Source: Alphaproteobacteria bacterium
GTDB taxonomy: Bacteria; Pseudomonadota; Alphaproteobacteria; SHVP01
DNA length: 41,324 nt
Assembly: GCA_029936875.1 (NCBI GenBank)
Contig: JAPYRS010000009.1
Coordinates: 1 to 41,324 of the forward strand
Direction: 5' to 3'
In this document: one piece after another, positions 13,571-20,539 of the stretch
How positions within the stretch are numbered: the stretch's first letter is position 1
Layout of the letters: the number at the start of each line of letters is the position of its first letter
Program-made: the position numbers and the translations under genes
The notes under the pieces: generated by a model
Told to the model about the DNA's origin: nothing
Database searches by the model: none
Seen by the model: only the letters and a program-made list of their open reading frames with translations

Positions 13571-14344
13571 CTAGTTTTTTGAATTTTCAGAACTGGCAGC
13601 AGCGTCAAGCATGACGTGATACATGTCGCTCTTGTCGACAATCGGTTTTGGATAGGCTGTGCGGCTATGCGTCAGGCCGAGGCCCAACACCGTTTCGGCA
13701 ATCTTGTAGGAAAGTGGGCCGGGGTTGATGATCGGCACCGGCAGCCTTTCTTGCAAATAGGCATGACTCTCGTGCATCGTCGTTGAGCCGAGGCAGATGA
13801 CGTCGGCGCCGTCTTCTTCGATTGCCTTCATGGCAGCCGCTTCAAGCAGCGGAAGCACAGAGTCTTCCTTGCCCGCGAGCAGATTTTTATTGTCAGGTTT
13901 CACACCGATGCTGCGGATCGATGCACATTTATCGCCGAGGTTCAGTTCATAGAGGGTTTTTTGGTATAGCCCCTTCCAGCCGTCCCACATCGTGAGGATT
14001 GAAAACCTGTTGCCGAGCATCAGCGCCGTCAACATCGAGAGGCGGCCCGGACCGAACACCGGAATGTCGAGCACCGATCGCAGACCGCTGACACCAGAAT
14101 CGCTCATCGTGTCGATGCAAACGGCGCTGTATCCGTCGCGTTCGGCGTTGAGGCCAGCCTCCATCATGCCGAGGTCGGCCAGAATGTAATCGTGGTGGCT
14201 GACGTAATTACTGGGTGCGGCCTTGACCGGGTGATAGTGAAATTCAATATCCGGCCCGAATTGAGCGGCCTTCTGTTGCGCTTCCCGCTGGGCGAGATTT
14301 TTTTCGTTTAGCGGAAACGGAACGAGGACGAGAACTTTATGCAC
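13571..14344 (-). CDS. Aspartate/glutamate/hydantoin racemase family protein (first of tandem pair)
   Basis: A 257-residue paralogue of the next gene. Both cysteine motifs, V-C-I-D-T-M-S-D-S-G and I-C-L-G-S-T-T-M-H, and the end block L-G-L-G-L-T-H-S-R are kept. GTG 14344 is preferred because M-H-K-V-L-V-L-V-P-F then aligns residue for residue with the paralogue's M-A-K-A-L-V-I-V-P-F; a TTG at 14353 is the alternative. Both copies keep a full catalytic pair, so neither looks decayed. Retention of two intact neighbours suggests either a heteromer or two successive substrates. It lies 55 bp after the zinc-ribbon gene. Confidence 0.9.
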   Translation of the reverse strand: MHKVLVLVPFPLNEKNLAQREAQQKAAQFGPDIEFHYHPVKAAPSNYVSHHDYILADLGMMEAGLNAERDGYSAVCIDTMSDSGVSGLRSVLDIPVFGPGRLSMLTALMLGNRFSILTMWDGWKGLYQKTLYELNLGDKCASIRSIGVKPDNKNLLAGKEDSVLPLLEAAAMKAIEEDGADVICLGSTTMHESHAYLQERLPVPIINPGPLSYKIAETVLGLGLTHSRTAYPKPIVDKSDMYHVMLDAAASSENSKN

Positions 14345-14399
14345 GGCATCCAATCCAGTTTTTGAGAGTTAAAGCGACGTCGCTCACAGGGTCCCGGCT

Positions 14400-14603
14400 T
14401 TACGGGAGAATAATTTTTCGCGCCGCCTCAGGTCGAAATTCAGCATGGCATTTTGGGCAATGAAGATCGATGTCATTCATTGCGATCAGGTCCGGCGTCG
14501 AATGAAACCAGTTGCCACAATCGCCACACTCGATCCACGCGGTGTTGCCACGCTTTTCGCCAAGCGGCGAATGGCTAGGCAGGCGGATGATATTGTCGGA
14601 CAC
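14400..14603 (-). CDS. Small four-cysteine zinc-ribbon protein coupled to the UbiD-type gene
   Basis: A 67-residue protein with a GTG start 12 nt after the UbiD stop. C26-G-D-C29 and C49-P-K-C52 form a C-x2-C...C-x2-C zinc ribbon, with a basic C-terminus. It has no signal or membrane segment. Some prFMN-dependent hydroxyarylic acid decarboxylases carry a small cysteine-rich third subunit (BsdD/VdcD, about 75 residues) beside the UbiD-type subunit. This protein occupies the equivalent place, but I cannot show homology by eye. It could be an accessory subunit of the decarboxylase. Short GTG ORFs can be spurious, but the spacing and the two CxxC pairs argue that it is real. Confidence 0.75.
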   Translation of the reverse strand: MSDNIIRLPSHSPLGEKRGNTAWIECGDCGNWFHSTPDLIAMNDIDLHCPKCHAEFRPEAARKIILP

Positions 14604-14615
14604 TTTTCTGAAAAC

Positions 14616-16031
14616 CTATTGTGTCGGCCAAGCGGACTTGTCGATTTTTTTGAGAACAGCATTGGCCGCATCAAGGATCGGCTGATCGACGCCGCTTCGC
14701 GGTGGCACCGGCCTCGGCGCACCCGCAACCTCGGAAGGCGCAAGCGTTGCGTCAATTCCAATCTTTGAAACAGTCTTGGCACCGCGCGCGAGCCCGGGAT
14801 CCATTAGTGAGCCGGAAAGCCCGCTGACAATAATCGAGTCGCGCTCCCACATCACGCGGGTCGCAAGCGCCCACATCATTTCGCTGTCATCAAAAATATC
14901 GATGTCATCGTCGACCGCGATGGTCGCTTTTACCCGGCGATACCCGTTTGCAACCATCAGCGCGTCTCTCGCTTCACCGGGGTTTGGATTTTCCAACTGC
15001 AAATAGGCGTGAAACCGTCGTCCCGACACCGGCACATGAACCCGGCGGAGCGCAGGTACCACCGATTTCACCATGCCGTAGATTTTCCCCTCCATCGCCA
15101 TGTTGTCCGGCACCAGCATGTCGGGAAGGCCGGAACCGTAATCGTGATAAATGGCGTTCGCGCGTCTGGTAATGCAGGTGATTTCACAAACCGGGGCGGC
15201 AACCTGCGCACCCATGTACCCGGTGTATTCGCCGAATGGGCCGTCCGCCTCCAACACATTTGGCGGGACGAACCCCTCAACGACGATCTCCGCGTCGGCC
15301 GGAACCATTACGCTCTCGCCGTGGGTGATTGACGGCACCATGCGCAAGGGCTCTCCCATTAACCCGCCGCAGGCGCGCCAGTGGCTTTCGGGGTAACCGA
15401 TTTTCGCTTGTGTGCCCATCAAGACGAGCGGGTGATGGCCGATCCAGAATGCGACAGGGCAGGCTTCACCGCGCGCCCAATATTTGGCGACGTTCCGGGC
15501 ATTATGAGAAACCGCATAGGGGAAATAGGACATGCGACGCGGTTCTTTGACCCAGCACCGCTGGATCGCGGTGTTGTCGATCCCGGTTTCGGGATCAGAT
15601 GTGGTCGCGTGAGCCGCAGTCAAATAGGGTCCCGGGTCGAGCGTGTGTTGGGTTAGTAGCGGCAGTGAAAAAAGATTTGCCGCATCACCTTCCTCGACGA
15701 CTTCCTGAACCGGGGCGTCTTCTCTGGTGACAATTTCCGGGTCGATCGGCGACGAAGTGCGCGCAGCGTAGGCGGCCGCGAAATCACGATGATCTTCCAC
15801 ACCAAGTGCGCGTGCCGTGATTTCCCGGCTCGCCGTCAAGTTTGTTACAACCGGCATTGCGCTAATCGAGCCGTCGCTTAATTTCGGCTGGTCGATTTGC
15901 AGGATCGGATAACGCCGCTCGGCGGATAATCCGTACTGGAGCGCCGTAATTTCCTGATGAACCGCAACCGGGCCTTCGGGCCGCCAGACATTGGCCGCTT
16001 CTTTGGCGAGAAATTTTCGAAGGTCAATCAT
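14616..16031 (-). CDS. UbiD family prFMN-dependent decarboxylase
   Basis: A 471-residue UbiD-fold protein of normal length. It carries the family block A-E-I-V-V-E-G-F-V-P-P, then E-x-x-G-P-F-G-E-Y-T-G-Y, the D-P-E-T-G region near residue 145, and the acidic D-D-D-I-D-I-F-D segment near 370 typical of catalytic and prFMN/metal-binding sites. UbiD enzymes use prenylated FMN for reversible (de)carboxylation of aromatic, heteroaromatic or alpha,beta-unsaturated acids. No UbiX prenyltransferase is in the window, so the cofactor must come from elsewhere. It heads the minus-strand unit with the zinc ribbon and two racemases, and is divergent from the amidohydrolase operon. Together with those genes, a catabolic role is likelier than ubiquinone synthesis. 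Confidence 0.93.
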   Translation of the reverse strand: MIDLRKFLAKEAANVWRPEGPVAVHQEITALQYGLSAERRYPILQIDQPKLSDGSISAMPVVTNLTASREITARALGVEDHRDFAAAYAARTSSPIDPEIVTREDAPVQEVVEEGDAANLFSLPLLTQHTLDPGPYLTAAHATTSDPETGIDNTAIQRCWVKEPRRMSYFPYAVSHNARNVAKYWARGEACPVAFWIGHHPLVLMGTQAKIGYPESHWRACGGLMGEPLRMVPSITHGESVMVPADAEIVVEGFVPPNVLEADGPFGEYTGYMGAQVAAPVCEITCITRRANAIYHDYGSGLPDMLVPDNMAMEGKIYGMVKSVVPALRRVHVPVSGRRFHAYLQLENPNPGEARDALMVANGYRRVKATIAVDDDIDIFDDSEMMWALATRVMWERDSIIVSGLSGSLMDPGLARGAKTVSKIGIDATLAPSEVAGAPRPVPPRSGVDQPILDAANAVLKKIDKSAWPTQ

Positions 16032-16160
16032 GGGTCAAAGCGGCGTTTTCTATTGCTGTTTTTCGATCGCTCTATTGTTGTCGCTGCTTTGTTCGCTGGC
16101 AAGCAACCTATTAAGACGAAGCCACAGGGCCACATTGATTGCTGGCTATTGTCTCCTCCC

Positions 16161-16179
16161 ATACGAGCCGATATCGTAT
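16161..16179. promoter_or_regulatory. Inverted repeat in the divergent ubiD/amidohydrolase promoter region
   Basis: ATACGA at 16161-16166 and TCGTAT at 16174-16179 form a perfect 6-bp inverted repeat with a 7-bp spacer inside the 201-bp gap between divergent operons, 54 bp before the amidohydrolase ATG. The size suits a dimeric one-component regulator such as a GntR or TetR protein. No regulator gene is adjacent. The same gap holds an AT-rich stretch just downstream (TTCAAATTAAATTT). Confidence 0.5.
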
Positions 16180-16232
16180 TTCAAATTAAATTTCCCGGGA
16201 GCAACCGGGCCGATTATTGGGGAGTAACGCGT

Positions 16233-17117
16233 ATGGCCGGTGCCATCGACATCGTCTGCAATCTGTATACACCACGGGAAGTCCGGCTCGGCCAGGACGG
16301 GATCGACAATACCTTCAAAAAACAAATCCGCATGAGCCCACAAATGCGGAAGGGCGTTACGATTTCGCAGTATCTAAAGAAAATGGACAGGGCAGGGATC
16401 GAACGGTCACTGCTGATCGCGGTTCGGGCCGGTGACCTGAACGTCAAGGGCTCGTTCGCGATCCCCTACAAACGTGTTTATGACATTTGCCAAAAGTACC
16501 CGGATCGGTTTTCCGGCCTTGCCGGCGTTGATCCGACGCTGGGTGTCCAGCAACTCTATGACCTCGACGAAGCGGTCTACGACTATGGTTTTGTCGGCGC
16601 GCATTTCTATCCGCATTGGTTTGCCATGTCGCCGGATGCGCCGCAGATCTATCCGACTTACGCGCGCTGCGTCGAACTCGACATCCCGATCATGATGCAG
16701 GTCGGTCATAACCTCGTTTATCAAAAGGACCGGCGGCTGCCGTCTGTTGCCCGGCCGATCACACTCGATCAGGTCGCGATCGATTTTCCTGACCTCAAGT
16801 TGCTCGGCATTCATCTCGGTGTGCCGTGGACCGACGAGATGATTTCCATGGCCTGGAAGCACAAGAACATTTACATCGGCGGTGACGCCTACGCACCGAA
16901 ACATTGGCCGAAACAAATGGTGCACTACGCCAACACCTACGGTCAGGACAAATTTCTGTTTGGCACGGATTGGCCGGTGATCGATCCGGAGCGGGCCGTG
17001 CGCGAAGTCGAGGAGTTGGGGTTCAGGCCGGGGCCAAAAGAAAAAATCATGCGCGAAAACGCGCTCCGAATATTCACTAAGATTCCGCGCAAAGCTCGCC
17101 GGAAAAAGAAGAAATAG
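16233..17117 (+). CDS. Amidohydrolase family 2 (ACMSD-like fold) protein lacking the N-terminal HxH
   Basis: A 294-residue TIM-barrel protein from ATG 16233, behind GGGGAG at 16219-16224; the longer frame from 15957 is antisense to ubiD. Ligand-like residues are visible at H159 (Q-V-G-H), H194 (G-I-H-L-G-V-P-W) and D246 (F-G-T-D-W-P). The N-terminal metal motif normally found as I-D-x-H-x-H reads I5-D6-I-V8-C-N10, so both histidines are missing. That suggests a changed metal site or a metal-free hydrolase. Relatives decarboxylate or hydrolyse aromatic and cyclic acids. The C-terminus ends in a run of Lys/Arg (R-K-A-R-R-K-K-K-K). It is the first gene of a four-gene plus-strand operon divergent from ubiD. 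Confidence 0.87.
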   Translation: MAGAIDIVCNLYTPREVRLGQDGIDNTFKKQIRMSPQMRKGVTISQYLKKMDRAGIERSLLIAVRAGDLNVKGSFAIPYKRVYDICQKYPDRFSGLAGVDPTLGVQQLYDLDEAVYDYGFVGAHFYPHWFAMSPDAPQIYPTYARCVELDIPIMMQVGHNLVYQKDRRLPSVARPITLDQVAIDFPDLKLLGIHLGVPWTDEMISMAWKHKNIYIGGDAYAPKHWPKQMVHYANTYGQDKFLFGTDWPVIDPERAVREVEELGFRPGPKEKIMRENALRIFTKIPRKARRKKKK

Positions 17118-17127
17118 GGAGTCCAAC

Positions 17128-17751
17128 ATGGATCTTGGCAAAGAAGGTACGGCATTGCTGGTCGTCGATATGCAAAACGGATTTTGCGATAGCGACGGTT
17201 CAATGGCCAAACTCGGTTTCGATGTTGATCGGTTGAAGGAGGCAATCCCGGGATGTGAGCGTCTTGTCGCTGCTGCACGCGATGCCGGCGTTCCGGTATT
17301 TTTTACGCAGTATGTCTATCAGGCGGATTTTGCCGACGCCGGTTTCGTCGTAAACGAAATCTTTCCGGCGATAAAAGATGTTGATATGTGCGTCGACGGG
17401 ACTTGGGATGCAGAAATTCTCGATTCTCTGAAGCCACGCGAAAAAGACATCATCATCAAGAAAAATCGACCGAGCGCTTTTTATTCGACGATGCTGGATT
17501 CGAAACTTCGTTCGATGAAAATCGATAATCTGGTGATTTGCGGCGTAACCACAAACATTTGCGTCGAGACAACTGCGCGAGATGCCTCGCAACGTGACTA
17601 CCGGACATTTGTGGTGTCCGATGCAACCGCTGAGGTTGAGCAGGACCGTTACGAGGTCGCGCTCAAGTCTTTGGGGTATTTGTTCGCGCGTGTGATGACG
17701 GTTAGCGAAGTGTTCGATTCCTGGAATGTTGAACTGAATAATGTCGCCTGA
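17128..17751 (+). CDS. Isochorismatase-like cysteine hydrolase
   Basis: A 207-residue protein with the complete Asp-Lys-Cys triad of the cysteine hydrolase branch: D14 in L-V-V-D-M-Q, K112 in K-N-R-P-S-A-F, and C145 in G-V-T-T-N-I-C-V-E-T-T-A-R-D. The latter block is most like N-carbamoyl/ureidoacrylate hydrolases (RutB type) and maleamate or nicotinamide amidases, all of which hydrolyse C-N bonds, rather than true isochorismatase. ATG 17128 has GGGAG 6-10 nt upstream and a 10-nt gap from the amidohydrolase gene. Its end overlaps the CoA ligase start by 11 bp, implying co-translation. It would probably release ammonia or carbamate from a pathway intermediate. Confidence 0.92.
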   Translation: MDLGKEGTALLVVDMQNGFCDSDGSMAKLGFDVDRLKEAIPGCERLVAAARDAGVPVFFTQYVYQADFADAGFVVNEIFPAIKDVDMCVDGTWDAEILDSLKPREKDIIIKKNRPSAFYSTMLDSKLRSMKIDNLVICGVTTNICVETTARDASQRDYRTFVVSDATAEVEQDRYEVALKSLGYLFARVMTVSEVFDSWNVELNNVA

Positions 17752-19321
17752 AAGCCATAGTCCTGAAAGCCACGGTAACGGCATGACGCCTCGCCCCGAT
17801 ACTTACGTCCCGCTAACAATCGCGAGCGGCGTCATCACGTCGCGGCGCCGTACGCCAAACAAAATCGCGCTCGGCCTCGGCGAGCGGCAGCTCACCTACG
17901 CCCAACTTGTCGATCGGTTTAATCAGGTTTCAACCGCGGCGATGAACGGTGCGGGCCTGGTCAAAGGCGATCACGTCGCGCTGTTTGCCCCCAATTGCCT
18001 GGAATTTATCGAAATCGTTTGCGGAATTGCGTCGGTGGGGATGGCGTCTGCGATGATTCCGCCGAGCGCCACGCCGCGGGAACTTGCCTACATCTGTAAT
18101 AACAGTCAGTCGCGGGTTCTCTTCGTTCACGATTCGCTGGAAGAAGTTGCCCGCGCGGCGGACCTCCAGACGATCGAAAAGATTATCGTGATCGGCAAGG
18201 ATTACGATGACTGGCGGGATAAGGCGAAACCCCTAGCGCCGAATGTGGCGATGGAGGAATGGGACGTGTTTTGCATTCCCTATACGTCCGGGACGACAGG
18301 CAGCCCCAAAGGATGTCTCTTGTCGCACCGTTCGCGGGTCAGTGCATTTCAGGTCATGGCCTCGGAATTTGGCTGTTATTCCCCGGATGACCGGGCGCTC
18401 GGGATTGCGCCGCTGTTTCATGGTGCCGGCTTCGCCTTTGCACTGGCGCCGTTATATTTTGGCGGCTACTGCGAAATACTGCCGCGCTACGATGCCGAAG
18501 AAGTGCTTCGGTTGGTCACGGAATTGAATCTCACCAACATGTTTTTGGTGCCGACTCATTTTCACGCCATGTTCGCGTTGGGTGAAAAAACGTTGGCCAA
18601 ATACAAAACCGTTTCTCTAACCGTGATCCAGTCCAATGCGGCGCCGCTTCCGCAGGCGACCAAAGAAAAAATTGTTGGCTATTTTGGCGAGGGGCTGCTT
18701 AACGAAACCTACGGATCAACTGAGGGCGGCATGATCACCAACCTTCGTCCGGCCGATCAATTGCGAAAAGAACGCTGCGTCGGGCTTCCTTATGCAAACA
18801 CCCAGGTGCGCCTATTGGGCGAAGACGGAAATGACGTGGCGAATGGCGAGGTCGGAGAAATCTATACGCTGACGCCGACTCATTTTAATGGCTATTGGCA
18901 GATGCCGGAGGCGACCGCCAAGAGTTTCAAGGGTCAGTGGCTGACTGTCGGTGACATGGGTCGGTTCGACGAGGAGGGGTTCCTCTATCTGGTCGACCGC
19001 AAAAAAGACATGATCATCAGCGGCGGCGTGAATGTATTTCCGCGTGAGATCGAAGAAATCCTCCACCATCACCCGACGGTACTGGAAGTTGGTGTCATCG
19101 GCGTGGACGACGATTATTGGGGTGAGGCGGTAAAGGCGGTCGTCGTATTTCGGCAGGGGCAGAGCGCCTCTGAGGAAGAGTTGCTGGATTTCTGCAGGAA
19201 AGACCTCGCCAAATACAAACTGCCCAAGACATTTGCGTTTATCGACAAGCTGCCGCGAAATGCTGGCGGAAAAATATTGAAAACCGAACTGCGCGCGATG
19301 GCCTTGGCCGGGAAAATCTAA
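17741..19321 (+). CDS. AMP-forming acyl-CoA synthetase/ligase
   Basis: A 526-residue ANL-superfamily ligase. The P-loop Y-T-S-G-T-T-G-S-P-K-G begins near residue 181; Y-G-S-T-E-G, the D-R-K-K-D-M-I-I-S-G-G hinge and the terminal G-G-K-I-L-K with the catalytic Lys are all present. It activates a carboxylic acid to its CoA thioester using ATP. Chain-length or aromatic preference cannot be read reliably. ATG 17741 overlaps the upstream gene; ATG 17783 (M-T-P-R-P-D) is a plausible alternative because the codons between are a short tandem repeat (S-P-E-S-H twice). Its place in the operon suggests it activates the final acid of the pathway for CoA-dependent breakdown. Confidence 0.93.
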   Translation: MSPESHSPESHGNGMTPRPDTYVPLTIASGVITSRRRTPNKIALGLGERQLTYAQLVDRFNQVSTAAMNGAGLVKGDHVALFAPNCLEFIEIVCGIASVGMASAMIPPSATPRELAYICNNSQSRVLFVHDSLEEVARAADLQTIEKIIVIGKDYDDWRDKAKPLAPNVAMEEWDVFCIPYTSGTTGSPKGCLLSHRSRVSAFQVMASEFGCYSPDDRALGIAPLFHGAGFAFALAPLYFGGYCEILPRYDAEEVLRLVTELNLTNMFLVPTHFHAMFALGEKTLAKYKTVSLTVIQSNAAPLPQATKEKIVGYFGEGLLNETYGSTEGGMITNLRPADQLRKERCVGLPYANTQVRLLGEDGNDVANGEVGEIYTLTPTHFNGYWQMPEATAKSFKGQWLTVGDMGRFDEEGFLYLVDRKKDMIISGGVNVFPREIEEILHHHPTVLEVGVIGVDDDYWGEAVKAVVVFRQGQSASEEELLDFCRKDLAKYKLPKTFAFIDKLPRNAGGKILKTELRAMALAGKI

Positions 19322-19335
19322 ACCGAAAGGTTGCG

Positions 19336-20490
19336 ATGATGAGCGGTCCCTATCCCCACGCGATGATGCCGCAGACGCAGCACGACGAGCGTGCGCGAAT
19401 TGATTTCGTGGAAGAATTCAAGAAACACCTGGCGCTTGAAATCATGCCCGGCAATCGCACCGTTTATGAGCGGACAGTGGTGCCGAGCGCGACTTCCACG
19501 TTGGGCCGACCGCTTAAGTCCCGTCATGAAGTGCGCGAACACATGAATCATAATCCGTATTTTCGGATGTTCGGGTCGCTGCAGCGCACCAGCCAGGAAA
19601 TGCTTTGGGACGGCGTCGCTGAATCCGTCGTCCGCCAGTCCGGGAAACTTGATGCGGTGGCCAACCGCGCTGCCCAAGTTCAAAAGTCAGGTTCGCTCAA
19701 ACTTGATCCGAAATTGAAGCCGCCTGCTTACGTCACGGCTGTGGATATTCACTGCATGCCGGGCGGGTACGCGGGTGAGGCGATGGGCCAGACGGCGGCT
19801 GGGGCGATATACGATCTCGGCGTTTATCACTATGCGATGTCGAGCCTTGGGCCTCGCAATAGCGGCATGGGCGAGCGCATGATTGGGACGCTGAAGGAAA
19901 AATTCTCCGGCCTCAATCCGCGGCGAATTCTCGATCTTGGGTGTACAGTGGGTAATGCGACGCTGCCCTACGTCGAGGCCTTTCCGGACGCGGAAATTCA
20001 CGCGGTTGATGTCTCTGCACCAGTGCTTCGTTACGCAAACGCGCGGGCGCAGTCGTTTGGGGCACCGATTCATTTTTCACAGCAGAACGCGGAACAGACA
20101 AACTTCCCGGACGGGCATTTTGATCTGGTGCTGTCGCACATTCTTTTGCACGAAACCTCGTCATCCGCGATTGGGCGGATATTGCGTGAATGCCATCGTC
20201 TGTTGGCACCGGGCGGCGTAACCGCACATGCGGAACTCGGGTTTTTTGAAGGTCTCAATCCGTACGACGCCTTTATTCTCGACTACGACACCTACAACAA
20301 TAACGAGCCGTTCTGGACGACGATGCGGGAAATGAACCCGGTCGACCTGATGCGCGATGCGGGCTTCGACAAAAACGAGATATTTCTTGCGACTGTACCG
20401 CGCGATCCTGGCGGCAAGACCGTCTATTCAGACAATGTCGCGGACGCCAACGGCCGCGGAACCTGGCTGGTGATCGGCGCCCAAAAGTAA
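19336..20490 (+). CDS. Class I SAM-dependent methyltransferase with an N-terminal extension
   Basis: A 384-residue protein. The C-terminal half (about 170-384) is a Rossmann methyltransferase: I-L-D-L-G-C-T-V-G-N near residue 195 is motif I (usual G-x-G altered to C-T-V-G), followed by A-E-I-H-A-V-D-V-S, F-D-L-V-L-S-H-I-L-L-H-E and a UbiE-like L-L-A-P-G-G. The first 170 residues match no domain I know; they include a Tyr/Met-rich start and H-E-V-R-E-H-M-N-H-N. AAAGG-like bases at 19324-19329 precede ATG 19336. It is the last gene of the amidohydrolase operon and converges on iorB. The acceptor could be an O, N or carboxylate in a pathway intermediate. Sure of the domain, not of the role. Confidence 0.88.
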   Translation: MMSGPYPHAMMPQTQHDERARIDFVEEFKKHLALEIMPGNRTVYERTVVPSATSTLGRPLKSRHEVREHMNHNPYFRMFGSLQRTSQEMLWDGVAESVVRQSGKLDAVANRAAQVQKSGSLKLDPKLKPPAYVTAVDIHCMPGGYAGEAMGQTAAGAIYDLGVYHYAMSSLGPRNSGMGERMIGTLKEKFSGLNPRRILDLGCTVGNATLPYVEAFPDAEIHAVDVSAPVLRYANARAQSFGAPIHFSQQNAEQTNFPDGHFDLVLSHILLHETSSSAIGRILRECHRLLAPGGVTAHAELGFFEGLNPYDAFILDYDTYNNNEPFWTTMREMNPVDLMRDAGFDKNEIFLATVPRDPGGKTVYSDNVADANGRGTWLVIGAQK

Positions 20491-20498
20491 CGGACGGT

Positions 20499-20514
20499 GC
20501 CGCTTCGTTGCGGC
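20499..20514. terminator. Possible hairpin between convergent genes
   Basis: GCCGC at 20499-20503 and GCGGC at 20510-20514 enclose TTCGTT in the 49-bp gap between the convergent methyltransferase and iorB genes. It is a short stem without a T-tract, so termination in either direction is only a guess. Confidence 0.3.
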
Positions 20515-20539
20515 TGGCCTGATCGGGGCTGTGCCGAAT

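Noticed and set aside
15957-16232. N-terminal extension of the amidohydrolase frame
   Set aside because: It overlaps the start of ubiD on the other strand, and ATG 16233 has a good GGGGAG site right before the conserved domain.
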